64,000 bases of DNA, taken from Lunularia cruciata (Eukaryota > Streptophyta > Marchantiopsida > Lunulariales > Lunulariaceae). A program made the translations under genes and the position numbers. Each line of letters starts with the position of its first letter. Within the stretch, counting starts at the first letter, position 1. Below the pieces are notes generated by a model, which saw nothing but the letters and a program-made list of their open reading frames with translations, was not told the origin of the DNA and made no database searches. Where the stretch lies: NCBI GenBank assembly GCA_948567375.1, contig OX419757.1:62434001-62498000 (forward strand). Reading direction: 5' to 3'. Shown here one piece after another: positions 9,530-19,965 of this stretch.

Positions 9530-10735
9530 AGAAGAAGGCGAGTATCGGGAGAACACGAAGAAAGAAGAGAGACCACTCCGCAGGAGGACGAAGGTATCAG
9601 TAATGGAGTAGATTACCTGCAGATGGTAGTATGCCCGCTGTTGGTGAAGATGGAGAAGAAGAAGAAGGAGATGCAGTCTACTTGTCCAGAGGTAAAAACT
9701 GTGTTGCAGGTCTTATCAAGATTGGAAGAAGAAAACTCGGAGTTAAAGAAGAGTGTAACCCGAGGAGAGGAAGAGAGAGAAGTACTGAGAGCAGAAGTAG
9801 TCGAGAGGAGTCAGGTAATCGAAGACCTGAAGAGAGAAGTGAGTTATCGAGAAGATCTTGCGAGGAAGAGTGATGTCGCAAGGGAGAGACATGTAGCGGA
9901 GCATGAAATCTTGAAGCAGCAGTTTGCTGATTCAAGAATCGAACTCATCCATGCTATGGCGAGGGTAGCATCAAAGGATCAAGAGCTCGATCGAGTAATG
10001 GAGAGTATGGAGGAGAAGAAGCAACTTTGGCAGCGAGAGTTGGCTGCGAGATATAGAGAAGAAGAGAGATTACGAGACTTACTTCGTAATCAGGAAGAGA
10101 AGGTTGCACAGAAGGAGAAAGAGAAGGAAGCGGTGAAGGCCGAATTCGAAGAAGAATTGGCAATGTACAGAGAAGAATGGCTTGCAGATCGGGAACGAGA
10201 AAGGAAGACAAGATTGGAGCCATTGCAGGAGATAGTCCTCAGGGTAAACGCGATGTTAAGTATAGAGGCCAGCGTTCGAATTGAAGAAGCACGTCTGCAC
10301 GAGTTGAAGTTGTTGGTGCAGGAGACGAGGCAAAGACAAGCAAAAGATACAGATTTGAATGCCTTGTTGATTAAATTGAGAACTCGTGTAGATAGGAAGA
10401 TCTTAGAAGTAGAAGACAATATCACGATTAGATTAGACTTAGTGAGAATAGAGTTAGAAAAGCTTTGGCAGGATGTTAAAGCAAAACCCGAAGTAGATAA
10501 CATCGGGATCCAAATGTCTTCGGAGTTGCCCTCAGAGACATTAGAGAAGAGTGGGTCGAAGGATGAGGAGTTAGATAGATTACACGCTAGTGCAATTTCA
10601 GATCAGGAAAGAGAATTGTTGGATCTGGTAGAAGATGTAGGAGATGTGAAACCTGAGGTCAGAATAGTAGGAAGTAAGATTACTTCGGGTTCGGGTTTGA
10701 AAGCCGAGGAAGAAGTAGACATCGGATCGGATTAG
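9530..10735 (+). CDS. LTR-encoded coiled-coil protein (continues previous frame)
   Basis: In the same frame as 8300-9529 after TAG 9527; an internal ATG lies at 9623. About 370 residues from that ATG are mostly Glu/Lys/Arg-rich heptads, predicted by eye to form a long coiled coil from about 9640 to 10,480, followed by an acidic tail to TAG 10733-10735. Conserved EEARLHELKLLVQETR and VDRKILEVEDN segments are shared with the relic at 2746-3101, showing a family-wide gene. The two parts together span about 811 codons. Its position inside the LTR, downstream of pol, recalls accessory genes of some retroviruses, but no homology to any is seen. Function is unknown. Confidence 0.6.
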   Translation, partial: RRRRVSGEHEERRETTPQEDEGISNGVDYLQMVVCPLLVKMEKKKKEMQSTCPEVKTVLQVLSRLEEENSELKKSVTRGEEEREVLRAEVVERSQVIEDLKREVSYREDLARKSDVARERHVAEHEILKQQFADSRIELIHAMARVASKDQELDRVMESMEEKKQLWQRELAARYREEERLRDLLRNQEEKVAQKEKEKEAVKAEFEEELAMYREEWLADRERERKTRLEPLQEIVLRVNAMLSIEASVRIEEARLHELKLLVQETRQRQAKDTDLNALLIKLRTRVDRKILEVEDNITIRLDLVRIELEKLWQDVKAKPEVDNIGIQMSSELPSETLEKSGSKDEELDRLHASAISDQERELLDLVEDVGDVKPEVRIVGSKITSGSGLKAEEEVDIGSD

Positions 10736-10851
10736 TAACCGATTTGAGATTTGAAGGGGCAGATATGAAGAGGTGCATTGTCATTTCGGATATGCAGGTT
10801 AGAACAGTTGTTGTAGAACGGTATAGTTGTTAGAACTGTCGATTGCTTCAC

Positions 10852-10858
10852 TATTTAA
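10852..10858 (+). promoter_or_regulatory. Conserved LTR core promoter (tatttaa)
   Basis: TATTTAA lies about 120 bp after the end of the coding frame and about 670 bp before the LTR end. In minus-strand relatives the same motif appears as TATTTAAAGGAGGCA near 2340-2360 and 61,785-61,800. Conservation across three copies supports it as the TATA box for the element's genomic RNA, with R-U5 downstream. Confidence 0.6.
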
Positions 10859-11527
10859 GAGTGGCATTCACAGGAAATTGTTGTTCAATGCTCATTATTT
10901 TTGAGAATAGATAAAGCGAAGTGCTGTGAAGTAGTGCTCGTTGCTTGAGCTTGATTCCGAGTATCAACTTTGTAATTGTGTTTGTGAGTGTTTGGAGAAA
11001 TTTGAAGTGCAAGTCAGTGTGCTTGTTGGATGTTGGATTCCACAGCCTTGATCTTCATTCTGTGTGTTTGATCCTGAGTGAAGTGCAATCGAAGCAATGC
11101 CTTGACAGATCTGAGAGGAATTGTAGTGTTGGTAGTATTCTGCATTTGTGAGTGCAGTGCGAAGTTGATGTGAAGCAATTTCAATTGAGGAAGTTGTGCC
11201 TTCAGTGGAAGGGTAGAACACAATTCTGAGGCAAAGTTGTTTTGCAGTGAAGTGCCGTTTTTGGGAGAGCCTGAATCATCACAATCAAGATTGTTTGGAA
11301 ATAATTGATGGAGTTGTGATTAAGGAGTGTGAATTTGTGACAAGACTGTGAGTCAGTGCTTGTTACTCTCTTTTGGGTGTGGTTTCTACCTGAGAGACTA
11401 AAGAAGAACTCAAGAAGAACTGAAATTGTTACTTTGCTTCGTATTTGACCAATTCTGACTCATATCTCTGCGAGAACGAACTTTACTTACCCGATTACCG
11501 CAAAAGTGATATTTGCTGGGTTGTCAC

Positions 11528-11532
11528 ACGTA
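11528..11532 (+). repeat. Target-site duplication, right copy (cgtac)
   Basis: Identical to 3097-3101. Removing 3102-11532 rejoins the minus-strand coiled-coil translation of element A in frame (GLMRS...TEAQLV...), matching the uninterrupted B protein residue by residue. Confidence 0.9.
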
Positions 11533-12650
11533 CTTCTCATCAACCCTCACAATTGATCTTCTTCTCAATATCAGCCAGTCAACTCACGTTGCCACACTTT
11601 ATCTTTCTTTGCTGTCCATGCCTTTAAGCTCTCCAGCTCTTGCTCCATCATAATGATCATCACCTTTGAGTGGATCTCCTCCAACCTTGCATTAGACAAT
11701 TCTCCTTTCATCTTCTCAATCAACATCTTTTTCTCCCTCAACTCTGACACTTGTCTTTCAACTTCCTCTTCATGCTTCCAAAAACTCTCCTACAAGTGAT
11801 CAAAATTCTTCTTACAAAGAGTTGCATCAACCTAAATTTCTTCAGCTTCCTCTTCTCCTTGGATTAACCTCAACTTCAACTCCAAAATTTCTTCAATTAG
11901 GTGCTTCACCACTTGCAACTCATCCTTCACTCCAGGATGAGACCTCTTCAATTCTTCCTTCTTCTTCTACAGCTGGAACAACAAGGGACAGATGAGCTTC
12001 AATACGTATTCAACTCTGGTGTATCTTCCTTTGTTGTCTTCCATGTCTTTGTCTTTGGTAGGTGCTTCTTTGTCTGGTGCTTTACCCCAAAAACGTGATC
12101 TTTGTACCTTTAATGTCACCCCTTTTGAGCTCTCTCTTTCTTCTTTGACTTTGCTCAGAGTTGCAACTAAAATTTGAGCACTTCTCTTTGATCTCGCTGT
12201 TCTCAGAAATACCAAGGGCCTTTCTTGCTTGTTCATCTTCCAACTTGAATGCATGCAACTCCAAACAAGGCTCATCTACTCCCTCCATTTGGTCAATCAC
12301 CTTATGGAACTCGCGCTCTTCTTCTCCAGCAAACTTTTCCCCAATTGCTGAACTTGGGGCTCTTTGTCACTATCACTATTGAACTCTCCACTCTACAGAG
12401 TGAACTTCTCTTCTGCTCCCAAGTCTTCACACTTTGGCTCGGTTTCTCCTTTTGATTCTTGCTCCAAAGACAATTCCTTCACTACTACATGCATTGACTT
12501 TGGATTCAGCCTTCATATCTTCTGTGGTTATATTGGCATTATTCTTCCTTCTTGTCTACTTCTCTTTCTTAGCTTGGGGACCTCCATTGACACTATCTTC
12601 TCCTTCCCACTCTTAAGGTAGTAGTCATCACCTTCTTGAGCCTACTTGAG
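11533..12650 (-). pseudogene. Element A LTR protein, coiled-coil and acidic region (broken)
   Basis: The minus strand continues the coiled coil interrupted at 3101. EKMKGELSNARLEEIHSK and KVWQREL match ELIHAMAR and LWQREL of the B protein (about 9930-10,050). Further upstream (12,300-12,650) are remnants of the acidic segment and the sequence before it (QEGDDYYLKSGKE). Several stops and shifts break it, so it is non-functional. Left of 12650 it is cleanly colinear with B; right of it copia sequence begins. Confidence 0.72.
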
Positions 12651-15060
12651 AAGGGTTAAGGAGTCTAAGGAGTCTACTTTACCATAAATAATACACTATT
12701 CAACTTGCATACCAAGGATGATTAACTCTAGCAATTGATTGGAGTACATAAATGTCCTCTTTGATGCACACATTCAAAAGTGTTATCGTAGGATGTAGGT
12801 AGAATTTATTTTCTATCCCACATGCTCCTATGATGATTGTGACTGAACAATATATAGACCATTTTTCCATTGAGAAAAATATCCATGAAATAGTGTCCTT
12901 CTTGCCAAAAGCCTCGTGCCACCCATCAAGATTTTAGTGTAGGATTTAATTAAAAAGCACTTCTTGATATGGTAAACCTACTTCAACTAATTGAGCTAAC
13001 ACTTTACGGGTCCCAAGTATGTTTCTTGACCGTGGAATCATTCATTAATGACTTGAGAATTGTAATAATCAAGCTCATCATATTTGATTTGTGTACAGGT
13101 CTTTCATCTATTTGGATAGAGCTTCCTATCCCTTGTATTTAGGTGGAGTAGGTTGATATGAATTTTTTTTGAAATTGGTATTAGGTTGTTTGGAGAAGAA
13201 GTTATAGACGGAGGTGTTATAGGATCAACAACAGTCTGAGATATATTTAACAAAAAGGAAGGAAACCAAGGCAGTTCAATTCAGAAAGAGAGGGAAGGGG
13301 GACCAATTTTGGGAATACGTGTTCAAAGTCTAAAACAAAGCAAGAAGAACTACAGTATCAACAAGATGAATAGTCTTTTTCAAAAGGTATTTGTGTACCA
13401 ATAGAAGGAACAAATTGGATTCTGTTATTATGAAGGGAAGCAAGCCTCCAATCATGAGAGAGAGAAGTAATATATCAAACTAATCATCAAGTATATTTGA
13501 GGGTTGACGAGCAGCAATTCCAAAATTTTCTTATTGAACTTAACATTCTTGTTGATCAATATGTTTTGTTTGATAGTCATGACAATGATACACTTTGGAT
13601 TGGCTTTCATAACCAATAAAGACTACAAGGATGGTATTGGAATTAGTTTGTCATATTTGATGGTGAGAAGAATGAAGGTTGTAAACTTAAAAATTCAAAG
13701 ATGTTTCTGCTTTGGACTCATATCAATAAGATGTTGAAAAGGCCTCACCATGTGGATTGCTTGTATAGAATTCCTATTTATCTACTAAGTAGGTAAATTA
13801 TTTTTTTTAACTTCATCCCGTAGTGACTTTGGCACTCTTGAAATAAGCACTTTTCATCTCTACATTGCCATGACATTTTGATTCTTATGCTTAGACACCC
13901 TATTTTGTTGGGGTATTTTTATACAAAACATTGAGGTAGTGAATTCTATCTTACAAATAAAACAATTAAATGTAGCAGATATGTATCCACTGCTCCTATC
14001 TATTCTCAAGTTTAAGTTGCCACTAATTTCTTACCTCCATTTGAAGTCCTTGAATTGTTGAAGTGTAGTATGCTCTTTCTAAAGAAAATAGACCCATCTA
14101 TAATGTATGTAGTCATCCATGACCATCAGGGATATAGCAAGCACAAGACATAAGTTTAGAGATCAAAGGCCCATAGAAGTCAGAGTGAATGAGCTGAAGA
14201 GGCTACAAGTCATAGTGGTAGAGAACTCTGGAGCTTTATCTTTACTTTGCTTTTCTTGGAGGTAAGTCTCACACAAAGACTTGATGTGTCTGATTTATAA
14301 CAGCCCGGCAACAAGCTTGCAAGATGCTATTAAGTGTAGCTTTTGGTACTTGATGTGTCTGGTTTGTTTGTGTAAGAGTTTAGCTTGAGCAATTGAACAG
14401 GTGTTGACAATATTTGTATTTCATGTGAGATGGTCATAATCTAGATGTTAGATGAACAAAGGAGAATAGAGAATGAAGGGATAAGTTCTCTAGGAGAAGT
14501 ATCTTTCAACTAGGACTTCAAACAAGATTTACTACATAGCTTTTATAGATTATTTGTGTGCTCTCTATCTTCATAACGAAGCATTTTCTTGGGATTTCCT
14601 CCTTAAAATAGATAGCAATGGTAAGAGTTAAAGAGAGCTATGTAGCCTTTGTCCATAAGCTTTCCAATAAAAGAAGATTTTTCTTAACATGGCATGTGAT
14701 AAGCATTTGATACTTTTTTCTGATCAAGTAGAACGGAACACTTCCTTTTTTGTAGAAAGATTGTATCCGTATGACCTTGTTATGGTTAAATTAAGTTTGA
14801 CAAAAGGCTTTGATAGCCAATGAGATGAGAATTAGCACTATTATTAGAATACCAACTACCATTTGATTTACTCGTGTCATGAAGGAAGTGAGGATATTTG
14901 TTGCATTGGCTTCTTATTGCTTGGCTTGCGTTTGCTAAGATTGAATGAGGCCTCATTGACATAAAAGTCATTGATTGTCTTCTTTACCATTGAGGTACCG
15001 TTCAAATTTAATTAAGTTAACATCAACATATCAATTACTGTGTATTCTTCAGATTTCCTT
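12651..15060 (-). mobile_element. Decayed Ty1/copia body (minus strand)
   Basis: The minus-strand translation shows copia pol pieces in order: a protease-like segment (GSWYSN-SANSHLIG, about 14,800-14,880; the catalytic Asp is lost), a pre-integrase piece (FIGKLMDKGYIALF, about 14,620-14,670), and integrase core (MVMDDYIHYRWVYFL near 14,080-14,130; IPQQNRVSKHKNQ near 13,870-13,910, where active elements have the PQQNGVAERKN motif). RT is barely readable left of 13,700. Stops are frequent and no LTRs or target duplication were found. It separates two parts of the family-A LTR and is probably an insertion. Confidence 0.7.
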
Positions 15061-16050
15061 CACTACCTCTACTCAGATCTTGAGTCTTTAGTGTAAGCTC
15101 TTCTTCCAACTCCAAGTTTGACTTGACTCCTTCATCTGCTGCTTGCAACAACAAATGCACCGCTGCCATAGCTTAGATTGGGTTGAGTCTTCTTTTGTTC
15201 TTCTCTTGGACACAACATCCTTGGGTCTAAAGTGGTTCTTTGGCTTTGGGACAGTAGTTGACATAACCTTCTCTCATCTCATTCTAGCAAGTGCTGATCA
15301 TTCTCTTGCATTCCACTATGTATCACACTTCCTTGAGATTGGCAACTCATCTTAAGTTGGGATGAAAATGTTACACCATATTCTAATCTCTTTGGTTGTC
15401 ATCAGATTTAACCCAAGATAGATATGTGCTGCAAATGGCGCAAAGTAATGTGGTGCTAGGTCCATCCTCCATTGCAACATCATCTGCCTCATCCATTGGA
15501 AAAAATAGCCCGTCCAATTGACATTGACGCCTACAAACATCATATGAAAGAAAATAGCATATTTCTTTGTAATGTAGGTGGCTTAGTTTAGCTTCATCAT
15601 TGTCATTACAGTTTTGATGATAATTTATCTTATGGGTTCCACATAGTATCCACCTTGTAACCTTTATTCTTCCTCAACATATTGAATGATGCCTTCAATT
15701 CCTTTGTTTCCTCTGAGGCATCACATTTCTCATTGAAGGTAATTCCTATTGGGTCTCTTGCATCATCTTCCAACATGAGTCTCCAATTGTCTTTCATCTA
15801 CTGAGTAGGATTGACTCTTTTCTCCTCCTTTATTGGACCCTCTTCACAATTGCTAGCTACAATTTAGTCATGAACCCTAGAAAACTCAAATTCTAGTTCC
15901 AAGCCAGGAATGCAATTCATAGTTTGCTAAGGACTTTAAACCCTAAATTACTAGATTTATTAACTAAGATTGCAGAAACTTGATGACTCCTCTTGCAAGA
16001 TAACCTGACCTTACATGAAATGAACTTGAAGGATGCTTAGAAGTTGAGCT
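15061..16050 (-). pseudogene. Family-A LTR protein, conserved domain copy (broken)
   Basis: The minus strand carries the conserved block as FAAHIYLGLNLM with INWARCF-like and FIPT (for FHPD) flanks (15,352-15,543). It continues upstream with EETKELKASFNM and KNKGYKVD (about 15,640-15,730), matching the segment around the 8612 TAG in element B, and with a further N-terminal match to about 15,920. This supports the B frame being real upstream of the amber codon. Stops make this copy dead. Confidence 0.68.
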
Positions 16051-16071
16051 TCTTTTGAGTTCATTTCATGT
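16013..16071. repeat. Perfect 14-bp inverted repeat (hairpin)
   Basis: acatgaaatgaact (16013-16026) is followed after 31 bases by its exact reverse complement (16058-16071). It lies at the border between two partial copies of the LTR protein and could mark a rearrangement or a small foldback. No terminator or RNA gene is implied. Confidence 0.7.
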
Positions 16072-16079
16072 CCTTGTTG

Positions 16080-16634
16080 TACTGACTCTTTCACCTCCTT
16101 TAGTAGTGCTCTTACTTTGGCCTTGGTCAAAATCTTCTCCTCCTTAACAGACAAGATGGACTTGGGACAAAAATGCTTGGCTTATCATGAAGATGCCAAA
16201 GTAATACTGCAAAATCTTTTATCAACATCTCCAGCTTAGTGTTTGTTTTATTAGTTTGCACCAACATTCTTTGTCTACTTCTCTTTCTTGGCCAGGGGAC
16301 CTCCATTGACACTTTCCTCTCCTTCCCACTCTTGAGGTATTAGTCATCACCTTCTTGAACCCACTTGATATAATATTGCTCATCCTCATCCACTTCTCTT
16401 TGTAAGTCAGGGTGAAAATAGGACACCATCCTTCCTCTCTCCTCCAAGCTAAGTAAGTTTAATCCATAGTAGAAGTGGGCTGCAAAGGGTAGTAATAGGG
16501 TGGCATATTCATTTTCCAATTGGTAATCATGTGCACTATGTGTTGGTGCAAACATTTCACCCAATCTATTGCCTCTCCTACAAACATTTGGTGAAAGAAC
16601 ATCACTTGTTGCATTGTTGTTATATAGGTGGTTC
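16080..16634 (-). pseudogene. Second partial copy of family-A LTR protein domain
   Basis: The minus strand reads PFAAHFYYGLNLLSLEERGR, then SYFHPDLQREVDEDEQYY and WVQEGDD (16,340-16,600), the best-preserved relic of the conserved block. A stop follows WVQEGDD. Beyond it SMEVP and RKRSRQ correspond to the basic patch of B. The copy is cut at 16634 by the next LTR. It overlaps the same protein region as 12,600-12,650 and 15,352-15,543, so it is a separate copy. Confidence 0.7.
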
Positions 16635-17313
16635 TGTGAGCCGGCCTGTCTCTCACTCAGGATGAACCTCTGATGGCTATTATGGTAGCGCACCATGGAC
16701 TAAGAAGGCAAGGAACCCCAACTCCATCATACTCCTCCAAGGCTAACACTCCAAGACTCAAGACATTGCTCACTAGAGAACTCAATGAGAGAGAGATAGT
16801 TGCAAATGAAAGGATGATGAGTACCTCCTCACCCCTTGTTTATATACTTGTGAAATAGTTACGTACCAAAGTTACTAATTACCGGAGTAACTCAAGTTAC
16901 TAGACTAAAAGTCAAGTAAAGTCAAAAAGTAGAAAGGAATATCCATTCACATGGGCATATTCCCCTTATCTTGACCCAACCACTAAAGCAAGGATTCCTT
17001 CACATGGGCTATCCTTGGACTAAAGAAGAATCCAAAACAAAAAGGCTTGCGGGCCCAAGAGTTCTCAACTCTTTCCCCAAAGCCAAACACCTAGGAATAA
17101 TACCAAGTCAACACACTAAAATCCAAAATAGTGGTGCTCATCTTTTCTACTTCCTCTAAAGTAAGGTCCCATCTATCTTAGCTATGACTAACTTTAGCTA
17201 ACCATGACTAATATAGAACCATCCTTTATCTCTATATAAATAATATCTCTTAAGTACTTGTAATACCAAGCTAAATATCACAATACCACACACATGCACA
17301 AATGGGTGTTACA
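16635..17313 (-). mobile_element. Solo LTR of the E (Tat-like) family
   Basis: A full 679-bp LTR that matches 31637-32327 and 38773-39464. In element orientation (minus) it runs TGTAACACC...GGCTCACA. A TATA-like tatttatatag is read on the minus strand near 17,240. Neither the primer site (left) nor the polypurine tract (right) of this family adjoins it, so it is a solo LTR left by recombination. Flanking pentamers (ggttc and attca) do not match, so one flank may have rearranged. Confidence 0.85.
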
Positions 17314-18040
17314 ATTCATAGACCTAGGTCAGGTGGCCCTTTGATAAGATAAAATAAACAACAACAAAGTGATCTAACTGATCATAAACCCAGGCACTCA
17401 AATCATTTAATTATGCTTTTCACCTGGACCAGACTAAGAGCTCCTAGAATGGAGTTTTCCTCAACTCTAGTCACAATTCATAACACAAATCCGCTTCCAA
17501 GACTCATCATTCACAAGAATTTCAACAACAAAGTTCACAAGGTTGGATAAGTCAAATAGTTCTAGTCAAGGCAATGCCTGCCCCTAAGGTTGCAACTGCT
17601 CATCAACTCAGCCCGACACTTCACATATACTCTATCCAACAACAGACAAGGCAACTCACCCTCCAAACCTCTTCATTCTCCTATGCCTTGTTTTGCAGAT
17701 CAGATTCACTCCATTCAGACAGGCCAACCAACTTCAAATATTTTCTTGCCCTTGCTCCAGATGAACTGATCCACTTCAGAATTCTCCTCCTCTTCTTCCT
17801 GACTTCGGGAGATATCCTTCAGCAACTTCTGCAGCAAATCCCCTTCAGACCTGCAAAAATTCTCTATTGTCTGAACCTCATGTCCTCTTGCTTCCCTACG
17901 AAATTTTGTTCCCTTCAACTTCTGCCCAAACCCCTTCAGACTTGCAAAAATTTCTCTTCTGTCCAAGCACTTCCTCTCCTGCACATTGTTCATTCCTTCA
18001 AGAGAAAACCCTTTTTGTCCCCTGCACTTTCAAGCACTGC
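17314..18040. other. Unassigned, C/T-rich stretch before the tandem array
   Basis: No protein or RNA family is recognised. The strand is increasingly pyrimidine-rich towards the array, and degenerate array-like words (cttcag, tgcaaaaat) appear from about 17,820. It may be the ancestral unique part of the array-bearing sequence or an untranslated region of an unidentified retroelement. Confidence 0.4.
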
Positions 18041-19560
18041 TCAGATTTCTAAATTGCATCTCCTGGTCCAAGCACAGCCCTAAGACATCTTCAAAATCCT
18101 TCAGCCTTCAAGACACTCACTCAGATTTCAAAATTTCCTCTCCTGGTCCAAGCACAGCCTAAGGCATCTCCAAAATCCTTCAGCCTTCAAGACACTCACT
18201 CAGATTTCAAAATAGCATCTCCTGGTCCAAGCACAGCCTAAGGTATCTCCAAAATCCTTCAGCCTTCAAGACACTCACTTAGATTTCGAAATAGCATCTC
18301 CTGGTCCAAGCACAGCCCTAAGACATCTCCAAATCCTTTAGCCTTCAAGACACTCACTCAGATTTCAAAATTTGCTTCTCCTGGTCCAAGCACAACCCTG
18401 CAAGACTCCCCTCACATTTTGAAAATTCCTCTCCTGGTCCAAGCATAGCCCTAAGGCATCTCCAAAATCCTTCAGCCCTGCAAGACTCGCCTCACATTTT
18501 GAAAATTTCTCTCCTGGTCCAAAACACAGCCCTAAGGCATCTCCAAAAGCCTTCAGCCCTTCAAGACTCCCCTCACATTTCAAAAATTTCTCTCCTGGTC
18601 CAAAACACAGCCCCAAGGCATCTCCAAAAGCCTTCAGCCCTGCAAGATTCCACTCACATTTCGAAAATTTCTCTCCTGGTCCAAAACACAGCCCTAAGGC
18701 ATCTCCAAAAGCCTTCAGCCCTGAAAGATTCCCCTCACATTTCAAAAATTTCTCTCCTAGTCCAAAACACAGCCCTAAGGCATCTCCAAAAGCCTTCAGC
18801 CCTGAAAGACTCCACTCACATTTCAAAAATTCCTCTCCTGGTCCAAGCACAGCCCTGCAAGACTCCTCTCACATTTTGAAAATTCCTCTCCTGGTCCAAG
18901 CACAGCCCTGCAAGACTCCTCTCACATTTCTAAAATTTCTCTCCTGGTCCAAGCACAGCCCTTCAAGACTCCTCTCACATTTCAAAAATTCCTCTCCTGG
19001 TCCAAGCAGAGCTCTGCAAGACTCCCCTCACATTTTGAAAATTCCTCTCCTGGTCCAAGCACAGCCCTACAAGACTCCTCTCACATTTCTAAAATTTCTC
19101 TCCAGGTCCAAGCACAGCCCTTCAAGACTCCTCTCACATTTCGAAAATTCCTCTCATGGTTCAAGCACAGCCCTGCAAGAGTCCTCTCACATTTCAAAAA
19201 TTCCTCTCTTGGTCCAAGCACAGCCCTGCAAGACTCCCCACACATTTCGAAAATTCCTCTCCTGGTCCAAGCACAGCTCTGCAAGACTCCTCTCACATTT
19301 CTAAAATTTCTCTCCAGGTCCAAGCACAGCCCTTCAAGACTCCTCTCACCTTTCAAAAATTCCTCTCATGGTTCAAGCAGAGGTCTGCAAGACTCCCCTC
19401 ACATTTTGAAAATTCCTCTCCTGGTCCAAGCATAGCCCTAAGGCATCTCCAAAATCCTTCAGCCCTGCAAGACTCTCCTCACATTTTGAAAATTTCTCTC
19501 CTGGTCCAAAACACAGCCCTAAGGCATCTCCAAAAGCCTTCAGCCCTATCAAAAATAATC
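18041..19560. repeat. Tandem array with 53-bp and 81-bp monomers
   Basis: About 23 units share the core ctggtccaagcacagccct and cacatttcaaaaattcctct. Two unit lengths alternate in blocks. The 81-bp units (18,430-18,840 and near 19,424-19,540) carry an extra block of about 28 bp (aaggcatctccaaaagcc...). The 53-bp units fill 18,840-19,420. Examples: core starts at 18517, 18598, 18679 (81 spacing) and 18841, 18894, 18947 (53 spacing). Because 81 is a multiple of three, long frames appear on both strands with 27-residue repeats; I treat these as by-products, not genes. Confidence 0.9.
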
Positions 19561-19599
19561 TCTCTCCTTCCTGGCCAAGCTTATCTCTCCGAGAATTCT

Positions 19600-19965
19600 C
19601 CTCCTCCTTTCCTGTTTGTTCAGGCCCTCTTCTTCAAAAAAAACTCCTCTTCTAGTCCTCTCTCTCCAAGCCCTTTCGATTCCCTTTCTTTCCTGTCCGT
19701 TCAGGCCCTCTTCAAAAAAAAAACTCCTCCTCTAGTCCTCTCTCTCCAAGCACTTTTGATTCCCTTTCTTTCCTATCCGTTTAGGGCCTCTTCTTTGAAA
19801 AAAACCTCCCCCTTTAGTCCTCTCTCTCCAAGCCCTTTTGATTCCCTTTCTTTCCTGTCCGTTCAGGCCCTCTTCTTCAAAAAAAATTCCTCTTCTAGTC
19901 CTCTCTCTCCAAGCCCTTTTGATTCCCTTTCTTTCCTGTCTCTCTCCTCAAAGCCTTGCACAGCC
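19600..19965. repeat. Second tandem array, about 81-bp unit, four copies
   Basis: Units contain ctctctccaagcccttttg and ttcctgtccgttcaggccc with a poly-A run. The repeated word starts near 19,662, 19,743, 19,823 and 19,905. The sequence differs from the first array apart from the same pyrimidine bias and the similar 81-bp spacing. A 335-codon plus frame runs through both arrays without family motifs. Confidence 0.8.

Larger units (their letters stand above)
3102..11527 (+). mobile_element. Element B: Ty3/gypsy (Tat/Ogre/Athila-like) with giant coding LTR
   Basis: The order is truncated 5' LTR (3102-3203), gag remnant, protease, RT, RNase H, integrase, polypurine tract (7731-7745), 3' LTR (7746-11527). 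A perfect 5-bp duplication (cgtac) flanks it and it interrupts the coiled-coil frame of element A. The pol order PR-RT-RH-IN defines Ty3/gypsy, there is no chromodomain, and motifs such as FAWS...MPGI before RT resemble the Tat/Athila branch. Codons are richer in CpG than in the surrounding relics, so it is younger, but five in-frame stops and one frameshift make its gag-pol inactive. The primer-binding site and the N-terminal part of Gag are deleted. Confidence 0.88.
7746..11527 (+). mobile_element. Giant 3' LTR of element B (3,782 bp) containing a coding region
   Basis: The start TGTGGTGCCC repeats the element's left terminus. The end GGGTTGTCACA abuts the right duplication. Ends are TGTG...CACA. 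Inside are an upstream TATA box (8133), a long frame with two TAG codons (8300-10735), and a TATTTAA core promoter (10852) followed by about 670 bp of non-coding R-U5-like DNA. The proximal TATTTAA motif is preserved in the related LTRs at 1691-2446 and 61113-61890, so it is the likelier genomic promoter, which would put the coding frame in U3. Plant LTRs are usually a few hundred bp to about 2 kb and non-coding. Confidence 0.8.

Noticed and set aside
13504-13737. 77-codon plus frame
   Set aside because: Antisense to the decayed copia pol on the minus strand; no motif of its own.
18041-19560. CRISPR-like array
   Set aside because: Units are contiguous diverged tandem repeats without unique spacers, in plant nuclear DNA.
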